Source: Acidobacteriota bacterium (GTDB lineage: Bacteria > Acidobacteriota > JAAYUB01). From it: a DNA stretch of 45,383 bases. The position numbers and the translations under genes were made by a program. A model generated the notes under the pieces. That model was not told the DNA's origin and ran no database searches. It worked only from the letters and a program-made list of their open reading frames with translations. The stretch is taken from contig JAGNHB010000047.1 of the NCBI GenBank assembly GCA_018001935.1, positions 1 to 45,383 of the forward strand. The letters are read 5' to 3'. Below, one piece after another: positions 15,276 through 23,087 of the stretch (within the stretch, counting starts at the first letter, position 1; each line of letters starts with the position of its first letter).

Positions 15276-16058
15276 TCAGGGTTCGGTCTCGGTCAGTTCC
15301 ACGGCGGGGGCCCCGGGGGAGGCCGCCGCGGCGGGGTCCCGGCGAAGGAAGCGCGAGAAGGCCCAGCTGGCCATGAGCAGCACGAAGATCACGCCGCAGA
15401 TGACGAGGCCGACCTGGAGCATGTGGTGCTTCATGAAGTACAGGATCTCGTCGCGGTAGATGACGGTAAGCACGCCCCATATCCCGTAACGGACGATGCG
15501 CCCCAGGGTGGTGGCCAGGGTGAAGACCGGCCAGGAGAGCCTCAGGACGCCGGCGGTCAGGACGAAAAGCTTGAACGGCATGGGGGGCGGGATGATGCAG
15601 GGGACGAAGACGGCCCAGAACCCGCGGCGGCGGAACCAGGCCGCGAACCGTCGGTACTTCTGTTCCGAGATGTGGCGGCGGACAAGGATCTCGCCGCCCC
15701 GCCGACCCATGGCGAAAAGGATGAAGGAACCGAGCAGGGAGCCGACGGTGCTGGCCAGGACGAACCACAACATGTACGCCGGGTGGTGGATGGAGAAGTA
15801 GACGACCAGGATGTCGTTTCCCTCGGGGACCGGGGTGAAGGACGAGTCGAAGAAGCCGATCAGGCAGAGGGCCAGCCCGGCGGAGAAAGGCCCTGCCGTT
15901 TTCGCGTACGCCTCCACCGCGATGCCCACCTGCTTGAAAAAGCGGCCCACCGCCTTGAGGCCGGACCAGAAGAGGGACGGGTCGTAGAGGGCCACCACCA
16001 GGGCGCCGAGGGTGAGCACCCCCAGCACCGACAGCCATCGCTTCTTCCGGGGCGTCAT
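15276..16058 (-). CDS. VTT/DedA-like (SNARE-associated) membrane protein
   Basis: 260 residues from ATG 16058, two bases past the yhbY stop. An N-terminal helix (WLSVLGVLTLGALVVALY) is followed by a VTT-type core: LALCLIGFFDSSFTPVPEGNDIL, LASTVGSLLGSFILFAMGRRGGE, an amphipathic RRFAAWFRRRGFWAVFVPCIIPPPMPFKLF stretch in pieces, GRIVRYGIW and a last helix LVICGVIFVLLMASW. The Pro-rich hairpin and GR motif match YqaA/DedA proteins, some of which are undecaprenyl- or phospholipid-carrier transporters. The long upstream extension of this frame overlaps yhbY and is rejected. Expression is probably coupled to yhbY. Confidence 0.85.
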   Translation of the reverse strand: MTPRKKRWLSVLGVLTLGALVVALYDPSLFWSGLKAVGRFFKQVGIAVEAYAKTAGPFSAGLALCLIGFFDSSFTPVPEGNDILVVYFSIHHPAYMLWFVLASTVGSLLGSFILFAMGRRGGEILVRRHISEQKYRRFAAWFRRRGFWAVFVPCIIPPPMPFKLFVLTAGVLRLSWPVFTLATTLGRIVRYGIWGVLTVIYRDEILYFMKHHMLQVGLVICGVIFVLLMASWAFSRFLRRDPAAAASPGAPAVELTETEP

Positions 16059-16060
16059 GT

Positions 16061-16447
16061 TCACGGCCGTTTTCGCGGGGCGCGGCGGGAGGGTGCAGGG
16101 CGCCGGGGGGTGCTTCGGGGAGGGACGGGCCTGCGCGGCGCCCGGACGGCCTTTTCCGGGGCGGGCCCCGGGGGCGGGACGGCTTCCTCCTCCTGGAAAT
16201 AGATGAGCATGCGACCGACCCGGCCGACGAACTCGCCCGGAAGACCGGCGGCCAGCTCGGCCTCGGCTTCGGCGGGGGACAGGAAGGCGTTGGGGAGGAC
16301 CTTGATCTTCACGATTCCGGTGCTGCGGGCCGTGCGTTCGATCTCGGCGAGGAGGCCGGGGCTGATACCGTCCTTCCCGACGTGGACGGCGGGCTTGATC
16401 CCGTGCGCCCGACCCCTCAGTTCTTTCCGCATTTTTCCACCCAGCAT
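16061..16447 (-). CDS. yhbY: YhbY-family (CRM domain) ribosome-associated RNA-binding protein
   Basis: 128 residues from ATG 16447 (alternatives: GTG 16453 or ATG 16432). The first 95 residues match the CRM/YhbY fold: LRGRAHGIKPAVHVGKDGIS, then EIERTARSTGIVKIKVLPN and a final strand ending GRMLIYF. These proteins bind pre-50S ribosomal particles in the cytosol. An unusual Pro/Arg-rich tail of about 35 residues follows the domain and may add nonspecific RNA affinity. It is immediately upstream of the VTT gene and likely shares its transcript. Confidence 0.85.
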   Translation of the reverse strand: MLGGKMRKELRGRAHGIKPAVHVGKDGISPGLLAEIERTARSTGIVKIKVLPNAFLSPAEAEAELAAGLPGEFVGRVGRMLIYFQEEEAVPPPGPAPEKAVRAPRRPVPPRSTPRRPAPSRRAPRKRP

Positions 16448-16504
16448 GGTCACCCCCGAAAAGGCGCAAGTCTACCCTGCGGCCGCCCGGTTTTCAAGTG
16501 GTAA

Positions 16505-17674
16505 TCAGCGGTTGGTCACGGAACGGTAGATCCGGTCGAGGCGCTCCCCGATGGCCCGGTACTCGAAGTTACGTTCCACCAGCTTGCGGGCGGCGGCGCC
16601 CATGGCGGAGGCGCAGGCATGGTCCTGGAGCATGTAGCAGACGCTCTCGGCGAAACTTTCCTCGGTGTTGGCCATGGCGGCGTCGACCCCGTCCGTGACG
16701 TCGATGCCTTCGCAGGCCAGCTCCGTGGCAACAACGGGCTTCCCCATCGCCATGGCCTCCACCACCTTCACCCGCATGCCCAGGCCGAGGCGGATGGGGG
16801 CCACGATGACGGCGCAACGGGCCATGTAGGGCCGGATGTCGGGGACGAAACCGGTGACGGTGATGTCGGTGCGGCCATGCAGCTGCCGGATCTCTTCGGG
16901 AGGGTTGCTGCCGATGACGTAGAAGTGGGCGTCCGGGATTCGTTCCTTGACGAGGGGGAAGATGTCGTGGACGAAATAGTGGACGGCGTCCACGTTGGGG
17001 TAGTGCTGGAAGGCCCCGAAGTACCCGATGGCGTTGGGCTCGGGGGTGACGTCGGACATGGGGGCGAAATAGGCGGTGTCCACGCCGTGGGGGAGGATCT
17101 CCAGTTTCTCCTGGGGAACGTACCCCACCAGGGCGTTCGCGTCGTGCCGGTTCATGCAGATGACCCGGTCCATCTGGTTGAGCACGTCCAGCTCCCGCTT
17201 CATCATCTGGAGCGAGTCGTAGTAGTCCTTGAGCTTCTTCAGCGGGCCCTTGACGAAAGGGAGGCTCCGCTGGAGGGCCAGGAAGTTCACCTCGTGCTCG
17301 GTGAGGACCGAGGGGATGTGGGCCAGGTCCTTGTGGTAGATCCCCATCTGGACGTACTCGTACTGGACCAGGTCGAACTTCTCCCGCTGGACCAGTTTCT
17401 GGAGCTTCTTGCGGAAGTCGTCCTGGCTGTAGGCCATGAAGGGTTCGAAGGGGAAGGGGTAGAAAGGGAGCTTCTCACGGGTCAGGAAAACCGAGATCTT
17501 CTTGCACATGGACCGGAGGTCCTTGAGCCGCGAGTCGTCGTCCAGGCGGTTCTTGAAGCAGAGGAGGGTGATCTCGTGGTGCCGGTGAAGGTAGTGCAGC
17601 AGTTCGAAGATTCGGCTGCTCCCCCCGTGGAGGCCTCGGCCCGGCAGATATGCGCTGATGAAAAGTATCTTCAT
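16505..17674 (-). CDS. GT4-type glycosyltransferase
   Basis: 389 residues from ATG 17674, preceded by GGGGA. The start MKILFISAYLPGRGLHGGSS is the usual N-terminal beta-strand and glycine loop of a GT-B enzyme. The C-lobe carries GYFGAFQHYPNVDAV, VTGFVPDIRPYM, VAPIRLGLGMRVKVVEAM and GKPVVAT, the nucleotide-sugar binding region of family 4, with the E-x7-E-like glutamate in VVEAMAMGKPV. Acceptor and sugar are unknown; cell-surface polysaccharide or glycolipid synthesis is typical. It has its own promoter and diverges from the zinc-ribbon operon. A longer upstream frame is rejected because it runs antisense through that operon. Confidence 0.9.
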   Translation of the reverse strand: MKILFISAYLPGRGLHGGSSRIFELLHYLHRHHEITLLCFKNRLDDDSRLKDLRSMCKKISVFLTREKLPFYPFPFEPFMAYSQDDFRKKLQKLVQREKFDLVQYEYVQMGIYHKDLAHIPSVLTEHEVNFLALQRSLPFVKGPLKKLKDYYDSLQMMKRELDVLNQMDRVICMNRHDANALVGYVPQEKLEILPHGVDTAYFAPMSDVTPEPNAIGYFGAFQHYPNVDAVHYFVHDIFPLVKERIPDAHFYVIGSNPPEEIRQLHGRTDITVTGFVPDIRPYMARCAVIVAPIRLGLGMRVKVVEAMAMGKPVVATELACEGIDVTDGVDAAMANTEESFAESVCYMLQDHACASAMGAAARKLVERNFEYRAIGERLDRIYRSVTNR

Positions 17675-17696
17675 TCCCCGTCCCGCCAATCCATTT

Positions 17697-17725
17697 ATTC
17701 TATATGCAAACCGCCCGGCCATCAA
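17697..17725 (-). promoter_or_regulatory. Promoter for the GT4 gene
   Basis: On the minus strand TTGATG (17725-17720) and TAGAAT (17702-17697) are 17 bases apart. The predicted start of transcription is about 16 bases before the ATG. Confidence 0.6.
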
Positions 17726-17736
17726 GACAAAACCGA

Positions 17737-17765
17737 TTGCCTGAAGGGACGGGCTCGGGTACAAT
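17737..17765 (+). promoter_or_regulatory. Promoter for the zinc-ribbon operon
   Basis: TTGCCT (17737-17742) and TACAAT (17760-17765) are 17 bases apart. It is back to back with the GT4 promoter. The resulting leader of about 120 bases has no recognised RNA element. Confidence 0.5.
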
Positions 17766-17890
17766 CGGTTCAAAGCGAGCCGAAGCGGATTCGGGAGACG
17801 GCGGGGGAGCGGCCCGGGGAGAGCGAAGCCGACGACGACGCCGGCCCCGGGCGGCGAGGGAAGGGGAGGGATGGCGGGAGGAGAAAGCGA

Positions 17891-18568
17891 ATGAGGCTGC
17901 CCTGTTCTCAGTGCGGGGGGAACCTGGAGGTCTCCCCGGTCGACCGGTTCATGCAGTGTGCCTTCTGCGGGAGTTCCCTGGTCATCTCGCGCGGGAAAAG
18001 CTACCAGCCGATGCTGGTGACGCCCCTGGCGGACGGGCGGCGCGCGATGCAGGCGGCCGCGGAAGCCCTCGAGACGGACCCGGCGGCCCTGGGCATCCCG
18101 GAGGTCCGCTTCGTGCCCTACTGGGTTTCCGCGAACCGCCTGACCCTGGCGGCGCCTTCCCTGGGCGTGCTGACCGGGGTCCCCACGGTCCGCGCCAAGC
18201 CGGCGGGCGACATCCGCTTCCGCCAGGACGACCTGGGGACGCAGTGGGACCCCGAGTCCTTCGAGGAACCGGAGACGCTCCCGGAGGAGCAGGAAAAGCC
18301 CGAGGTCCTGTTCTACCCCTGCTACCGGATCCCCGCTCCCGGGGATGACCCGGAGACGGACGAGGTCTGGGTGGACGGCATGGACGCCACCGTCTTCAAC
18401 GCCGAGCCGCACTCCCCCTTCACCGTGTCCGTGCGGCAGGATCTTTACTGGTGCGCGGCCGCCTTCGTCATCCCGGTGGCCTTCGCCCTGATGCCGCTGC
18501 CCCCGTGGACGCCGGCCGTCGCGGGGGTCACCGTCGCCATCGGCTATCTTGCACGGGGGGGGAGGTGA
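17891..18568 (+). CDS. Zinc-ribbon membrane protein A of a three-gene operon
   Basis: 225 residues from ATG 17891 with GGAGGAG upstream. It begins with a four-cysteine zinc ribbon (Cys5, Cys8, Cys23, Cys26: PCSQCGG, CAFCGSS). A soluble domain follows with the motif RFVPYWVSANR and, later, LFYPCYRIPAP plus EVWVDGMDATVFN. Two C-terminal hydrophobic stretches (about 184-222) suggest a membrane hairpin. It overlaps the ribosome site of gene B by two bases. No family is recognised. The ribbon and the Pro-aromatic motif recur in genes B and C, so the three are probably distant paralogues acting together. Confidence 0.85.
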   Translation: MRLPCSQCGGNLEVSPVDRFMQCAFCGSSLVISRGKSYQPMLVTPLADGRRAMQAAAEALETDPAALGIPEVRFVPYWVSANRLTLAAPSLGVLTGVPTVRAKPAGDIRFRQDDLGTQWDPESFEEPETLPEEQEKPEVLFYPCYRIPAPGDDPETDEVWVDGMDATVFNAEPHSPFTVSVRQDLYWCAAAFVIPVAFALMPLPPWTPAVAGVTVAIGYLARGGR

Positions 18569-18570
18569 CG

Positions 18571-19755
18571 ATGCCCGGTGAAGTGCGGAACGTCGGCTGT
18601 CCCGATTGCGGCGGCGTCCTGAACGTCGCCCGGGGCGAAACCGTGACCCGTTGCGATTACTGCGGGGGGAAGTTCTTCTCCCCAGACCACCTGGAGCCGT
18701 CTTACCTGGTTCCACCGGTCGTCTCGCGCGAGGCGGTCGGGGAGTGCGTCCGGCGCGGGATGAAGGCGCTCGGGGGCGTCATGACCGACGGGGACGTCCA
18801 CTTCTACGTGTCCCCGGCCTTCCTGCGGAATGCGACGCTGTCGGAGACGGTGCTCTACTTCGTGCCCTTCTTCCGTTACTCGGCCATCCGGGCGGGCACC
18901 ACCCCCTTCAAGCAGGAGCGGGACGTCCGCCACCACGTCCAACTGACCGGCGACCAGCGGGGGGAAGGTCAGCTCAGTGAACAGATCGAGATCCGGTACA
19001 AGCTGGAAACCCGGGTCGTGCTGTCCGAGGTGGGGATGGTGATCCCCGCGGTGGACGCGGGGGCCGGGCGGTCCACCCAGTGGGGCCTGCGGGAACTGCT
19101 CGACGAGAGCCGGTTCCTCTCCGGGAGTTCCCTGCCCCTCGAGCCCTTCCGGCGGGAGCGGGCCGAACGGGAGGGCATCGTGCTCCAGCCCTTCCGGTCC
19201 TGCGCGGACGTCAAGGCGCGCTGCCGGGAGATGTACCGGACGCAGCGCACCAAGACCCGCGAGGAAGTGGAAGGCGTGCCCCGGGGGAGGCGGGGGGACC
19301 CGTCGTTCGACCCGTCGGACCGCCCCCTGGAGACGCTGGGGAGGTTGGGGGTCTTCTCCTCCACCAGCATGGACTACGACGCCATCGACTACTCCACCGA
19401 CATCGTGGACGACCGGGTGGCGGTCTACTACTGCCCCCTGTGGAAGGTCACCCTCAAGCACGACGGGAAGCGCTACGAGGCGTTCATGGACGCGGCCCGG
19501 GGGCGACTCCTGAGCCTCGAGGTCAAGGTGGGCGGGCCGGTGAGGCCGCACGGGCTTTTCCTGAAGGCCCTCCTCCTCGGCCAGGCGAACGCGCTCGGGT
19601 TCTGGCTGGCTTCCCTTTACAAACCGAGCTTTTTCGGCCTCGCCGGTTTCCTCGTGCTCGCTTCCCTCCTCCTGCTGTACCGGGATGCTGCCCGGTCCGT
19701 GCCGGGGGAACTCCCCAGCGTGAAGGTGCTCGACCATGGATTTTTCAAGGATTAG
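18571..19755 (+). CDS. Zinc-ribbon membrane protein B of a three-gene operon
   Basis: 394 residues from ATG 18571, two bases after the stop of gene A; its GGGAGG ribosome site lies within the end of gene A. Cys10, Cys13, Cys28 and Cys31 form the ribbon (CPDCGG, CDYCGGKFF). The soluble part has YFVPFFRYSAIR near 90 and a second copy-like motif YYCPLWKVTLKHDGKRYEAF near 303. The latter aligns by eye with the LFYPCYRIPAP...VWVDGMDA part of protein A. The C-terminus (about 330-372) holds two hydrophobic segments, then a short tail. Its last 20 bases overlap gene C. Function unknown; possibly a membrane-bound adaptor binding a partner through the ribbon. Confidence 0.85.
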   Translation: MPGEVRNVGCPDCGGVLNVARGETVTRCDYCGGKFFSPDHLEPSYLVPPVVSREAVGECVRRGMKALGGVMTDGDVHFYVSPAFLRNATLSETVLYFVPFFRYSAIRAGTTPFKQERDVRHHVQLTGDQRGEGQLSEQIEIRYKLETRVVLSEVGMVIPAVDAGAGRSTQWGLRELLDESRFLSGSSLPLEPFRRERAEREGIVLQPFRSCADVKARCREMYRTQRTKTREEVEGVPRGRRGDPSFDPSDRPLETLGRLGVFSSTSMDYDAIDYSTDIVDDRVAVYYCPLWKVTLKHDGKRYEAFMDAARGRLLSLEVKVGGPVRPHGLFLKALLLGQANALGFWLASLYKPSFFGLAGFLVLASLLLLYRDAARSVPGELPSVKVLDHGFFKD

Positions 19756-20446
19756 CTGCCGCCACTGCGGGATCAAGCTCGACGGCGCACCGGGCGACGT
19801 GGCCTTTGCCTGCCCCGAGTGCCGGAAGGCCTACGCCTTCCACCTGCCCCGTCACGGCTTCGGGCCGCCGGGCGAGGAAGTGCCCGACCTCGAGTCCCGG
19901 GTGAACCGGATCCGGACGTTCTTCAACGGGGCGGCCGATTACCCCGTGGAGTGCATCCCGCTCCCGGTCGACCCTGCCCTGGCAGGCGTGGGCCGGGACC
20001 TCCTCCTGCCGTTCTGGTTGTTCGGGGTCCGGCCCACCTTCTCCTGCGAGTCCGACAAGCGGGTCGACCGCTTTCACTCCCTGGCCGCCAACCTGTTCCC
20101 CATGGTTCCCGCCTATGCTTTTCACGGGCTCCAGTACGTCGGGTGGCCCGGCAGCGAGCGGGACCTCCTCGCGAGACCGGCCACGGCCGCGCCGAGGGTC
20201 CCCGTCTACGGCATCGCCCGCGACCCCCTGACCGCCTTCGTCCTGGCCTGGTTCTTCATCTACCGACGGGCGGACAACCTCTCCGACGTCTCCAACGTGG
20301 AGATGGAGCTGGACCACTTCGAGACGACCCTGGTCGGGGTGGAGGTAGAGGAACGGGACGGGAAGCTCCGGCTGCCCTTCAGCGACCGGACGTACCCCGC
20401 CTGCTACTTCGACGACCTCGGCGCCGTCCGGAAACTCCTGGCCTGA
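19736..20446 (+). CDS. Zinc-ribbon protein C of a three-gene operon
   Basis: 236 residues starting at ATG 19736 inside the end of gene B (20-base overlap, so translation is probably coupled). Cys8, Cys11, Cys26 and Cys29 form the ribbon (CRHCG, CPECRK). The body contains LLPFWLFGVRP, comparable to VPYW and VPFF in A and B, and ends with RTYPACYFDD and LGAVRKLLA. There is no clear membrane helix, so this member may be the soluble partner of the trio. No enzyme signature is visible. The next gene is convergent, with its stop codon eight bases beyond. Confidence 0.85.
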   Translation: MDFSRISCRHCGIKLDGAPGDVAFACPECRKAYAFHLPRHGFGPPGEEVPDLESRVNRIRTFFNGAADYPVECIPLPVDPALAGVGRDLLLPFWLFGVRPTFSCESDKRVDRFHSLAANLFPMVPAYAFHGLQYVGWPGSERDLLARPATAAPRVPVYGIARDPLTAFVLAWFFIYRRADNLSDVSNVEMELDHFETTLVGVEVEERDGKLRLPFSDRTYPACYFDDLGAVRKLLA

Positions 20447-20453
20447 GGGAGGG

Positions 20454-21728
20454 TCAGGGTGCGCCCGCCTCGCGCCAGAGCGGAAGACGGACAGTGAACG
20501 TCGACCCCTTTCCCTCCTCGCTTCGCAGCTCCATCAGACCCCGGAAGCGGTTCACCAGTTCCTTCACGCCCGCCAAGCCGACCCCGGTGCCCTGGACCCG
20601 GCTGCGGCGTGCGTTGGAGGCTCGGTAGAATTCCTTGAAAAGGTTCGGGATGTCTTCGGCGGGGATGCCCATGCCCGTGTCTTCCACCCGGAGGACGGCC
20701 CATTCCCCCTCTCTCGTCAGGCGTGTCCGCACTTCCCCGGCTTCCGTGTACTTGACGGCGTTCCCCACCAGGTTCGAAACGATGAGGCGGAAGGCCTGGA
20801 CGTCGATCCGGACCGGCACCGGGTCGGCCGGGAGGTCCACCGCCAGGTGAAGGCCCTTCGCCTCGGCCGGTTGCACGTACCCCGCGTGAACGGCCCGGGT
20901 TTCGGCGGCGAGGTCGCAGACCGTCACCTCGCCCAGGGGCCGGCCTCCCTTGATCCGCGACAGGGACAGGATGTCGCTCACCAACCCGAGGAGTTCGTCG
21001 AGGCGGCACTCGATCCGGGACAGGACCGACACGAGGTTCGCATTGCCCTCGTTCGCGAAGCGAAGGGCGGCGGCCAGGGACTTGGACGCGGCCAGGGGGG
21101 ACTTGAGCTCGTGGACGATGATCCGCATGAAGTCGGACTTCTCCTTCTCCAGGCACTTGAGGGTGGCCAGTTCGTCGTAGAGGCGGGCGTGGTGGAGCGC
21201 GTACGCCACGAAACGGGAAACGCTCTCGAGCGGCTCAAGATCACTCTCGCAGAAGATGCCGCTCTTCCGGTTGATCACCTGCACCACCCCGCGGAGTTCC
21301 CCCTGGAAGAGCGCGGGGGCGCACGCCACGTCCCGGGTGCGGAACCCGGTTCGGGCATCCCAGGACCGGTCGAAACGGAGGTCGGGGTCGATGGCGCCGA
21401 GGTCGCCGTAGGCGTCGGGGATCACGAAGGCCCGGCCGGTCGCCGCGCAGAACCCGGCCAGCGACTGTTTGCCGATGGGGATGCGGATGGCGCGAGCGAT
21501 GTTGTCCAGGGTGGTGATGGACTCGAGTTCGCGGGTGTCGTCGAGGGCGAGGTAGATGGTGGCCTGCTCGGCGTCGAAGAGGCGCCGGACCGCCGCGGTC
21601 GTCTTCCGGAGCACGCTGGAGAGGTCCACCTCGCCGAAGATCTGGTCGTACATCTCAAAGAGGGTTTCCCGGACGATCAGATCCTTGGGTTTGAACGGGT
21701 TTCGGCCGGAATGCGTCGACGAGGGCAT
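20454..21728 (-). CDS. Soluble GAF-domain sensor histidine kinase
   Basis: 424 residues from ATG 21728, preceded by GGGAGAGG. A GAF domain covers about residues 35-180 (ATIYLALDD, IGKQSLAGFCAATG, LFQGELRGVVQVINR). The HisKA motif IIVHELKSPL has the phospho-acceptor at His206. The HATPase domain shows NLVGNAVKYTEAG (N box), DTGMGIP (G1) and GTGVGLAGVKELV (G2). There is no membrane segment, so it is a cytosolic kinase sensing a small molecule or light/redox through GAF. No receiver or regulator gene is adjacent on the same strand; the nearest lone receiver is at 22550, reading the same way, and could be its partner. Confidence 0.93.
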   Translation of the reverse strand: MPSSTHSGRNPFKPKDLIVRETLFEMYDQIFGEVDLSSVLRKTTAAVRRLFDAEQATIYLALDDTRELESITTLDNIARAIRIPIGKQSLAGFCAATGRAFVIPDAYGDLGAIDPDLRFDRSWDARTGFRTRDVACAPALFQGELRGVVQVINRKSGIFCESDLEPLESVSRFVAYALHHARLYDELATLKCLEKEKSDFMRIIVHELKSPLAASKSLAAALRFANEGNANLVSVLSRIECRLDELLGLVSDILSLSRIKGGRPLGEVTVCDLAAETRAVHAGYVQPAEAKGLHLAVDLPADPVPVRIDVQAFRLIVSNLVGNAVKYTEAGEVRTRLTREGEWAVLRVEDTGMGIPAEDIPNLFKEFYRASNARRSRVQGTGVGLAGVKELVNRFRGLMELRSEEGKGSTFTVRLPLWREAGAP

Positions 21729-21800
21729 CGCCACCTCTCCCTGTCCACCGCCACACCCCTGTTCTGACCCGGCTCTGCAACTGACGGTGAATCCATTCCC

Positions 21801-21828
21801 AGTATAACGCAATCTCAATCATTCTCAA
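21801..21828 (-). promoter_or_regulatory. Promoter for the GAF histidine kinase gene
   Basis: On the minus strand TTGAGA (21828-21823) and TATACT (21806-21801) are 16 bases apart. The predicted leader is about 65 bases. Confidence 0.6.
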
Positions 21829-21999
21829 GAGCATTTCGCCGGAACCGGTGGGAGCTCGGGGGCGGGGGTCGACCCCGCGCCGGGACGAATCGAAGGTGGG
21901 GCTTGCAATAGAAGCCGGAGAGATGTACTAAGAAAGAGAAACCGAAGCATGGTTTCGGCGGCGGGACATCGGTAAAGGCGGAAGGCAAGGGAGGCCAGG

Positions 22000-22524
22000 G
22001 TGAAAAAGGGCAGTCTGAAGGCCAGCGGGATCCTGAGAATCCAGGAACTGGGACAGCTCGAGGCCGTTTCGACCTCGAACCCCGGCCAATTCACAGGTCT
22101 CATCCTCGACCAGTTGTACGAACACGGGATCAACGTCCAGTTCGCGGCGGAGGTCCTCGCTCCCGATTCACGGCATCTCCTGACCCTCTGCGTCGAAGCG
22201 GGCGAGGTGAACCGCGTCGCGGGCCTCTGGGAAGCCGGCAAGGACCGGCTTCACCTCGAGAGCTACAGGACGAGGCCCGAGGTCACCGTGCTGGCCGTTT
22301 ACGGCCCCCATTTCAGGGAGCGCCCGGGGGCGGCATGCGTGGCCTACCAGGCCTTGATTCGGGCCGGCGTGCCGGTTTTCGCGATCTCGACGTCCTTCTC
22401 CGCCATTGCTTTCGTCCTGGACCGAAAGGATGTCGAGAAAGGGCTCGACTCCCTCCTGTCCGCCTTCGACCTCGGACAGGGGGCCGTGCTCACCGCCATG
22501 GAAGGGTGTTCGAAACGGGTTTGA
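22000..22524 (+). CDS. Stand-alone ACT-domain protein, aspartokinase-regulatory-like
   Basis: 174 residues from GTG 22000 with GGGAGG seven bases upstream. Two ACT-like halves are visible: ILRIQELGQLEAVS...GLILDQLYEHGINVQF, and EVTVLAVYGPHF...YQALIRAGVPVFAISTSFSAIAFVLD. The signature pieces I-x-T-S-x-S-A-I-x-F-V-L-D and DVEKGLDSLLSAF resemble the regulatory C-terminus of aspartate kinases, where the domain binds amino acids. No kinase domain is attached. It probably acts as a small-ligand sensor or regulatory subunit in the cytosol. The downstream neighbour is convergent. Confidence 0.8.
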   Translation: MKKGSLKASGILRIQELGQLEAVSTSNPGQFTGLILDQLYEHGINVQFAAEVLAPDSRHLLTLCVEAGEVNRVAGLWEAGKDRLHLESYRTRPEVTVLAVYGPHFRERPGAACVAYQALIRAGVPVFAISTSFSAIAFVLDRKDVEKGLDSLLSAFDLGQGAVLTAMEGCSKRV

Positions 22525-22549
22525 GTCGCGGGGTTGCGGGGTGGCCCGA

Positions 22550-22957
22550 TCAGGCCCCCGGGGACCCGGCTTCGCTCTCTTTGAGGGCCTTCTCGATCTC
22601 CTGCACCATCACGTCGGGTGCGACCGGCTTCTCGAGGAATCTCTGGACAGGCAGCCAGTGGCCGTCCTGTTCGGGGGAGAATTTCCACGTGTCACTCATG
22701 TGCTCGGTCACCGAGGTCAGCATGAGGATCGGCAGGCGAGGCCACTGGGTCCGGATGTCCTTGGCGAGGTCGAAACCGGAGGTGAACTCCTCCATCATGC
22801 AGTCGAGAACCATGAGGTCCGGCGTCGATTTCTGCAACAGGTTCCAGGCTTCCTGGCTGGAGTAGGCTTCCGTGACGGTGTACCCTCTGGTTTCGAGGAT
22901 CATGCGGTAAGCCTGGATGATGTCCGGGTCGTCGTCCACGATCATGATGTGCGCCAT
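22550..22957 (-). CDS. Single-domain response regulator (receiver only)
   Basis: 135 residues with a strong AGGAGGAGG ribosome region upstream. Receiver marks: the acidic triad Asp8-10 (IMIVDDDPD), phospho-acceptor Asp52 (LMVLDCMM), LTSVT and FLEKPVAPD with the conserved Lys. An insertion of about ten residues (MSDTWKFSPEQDGHW) lies between the Thr and Lys strands, longer than in CheY. There is no output domain. It could shuttle phosphate from the nearby GAF kinase or control a partner protein by binding. Confidence 0.93.
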   Translation of the reverse strand: MAHIMIVDDDPDIIQAYRMILETRGYTVTEAYSSQEAWNLLQKSTPDLMVLDCMMEEFTSGFDLAKDIRTQWPRLPILMLTSVTEHMSDTWKFSPEQDGHWLPVQRFLEKPVAPDVMVQEIEKALKESEAGSPGA

Positions 22958-23087
22958 GGGGGCCTCCTCCTCCTGAATTTCCTTCCTTTCCTCTCAGCCG
23001 CCACCCAAGACCCGGAAGCCTCCGGAATACCCGAGCATGACGGATTGTGCTTCAAGTCTTTTCATTCGCAGGCAGCTGAATTCTACC

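Noticed and set aside
21904..21931. Promoter TTGCAA-N17-TACTAA for the ACT-domain gene
   Set aside because: Spacing is right, but the -10 hexamer is poor; not strong enough to list.
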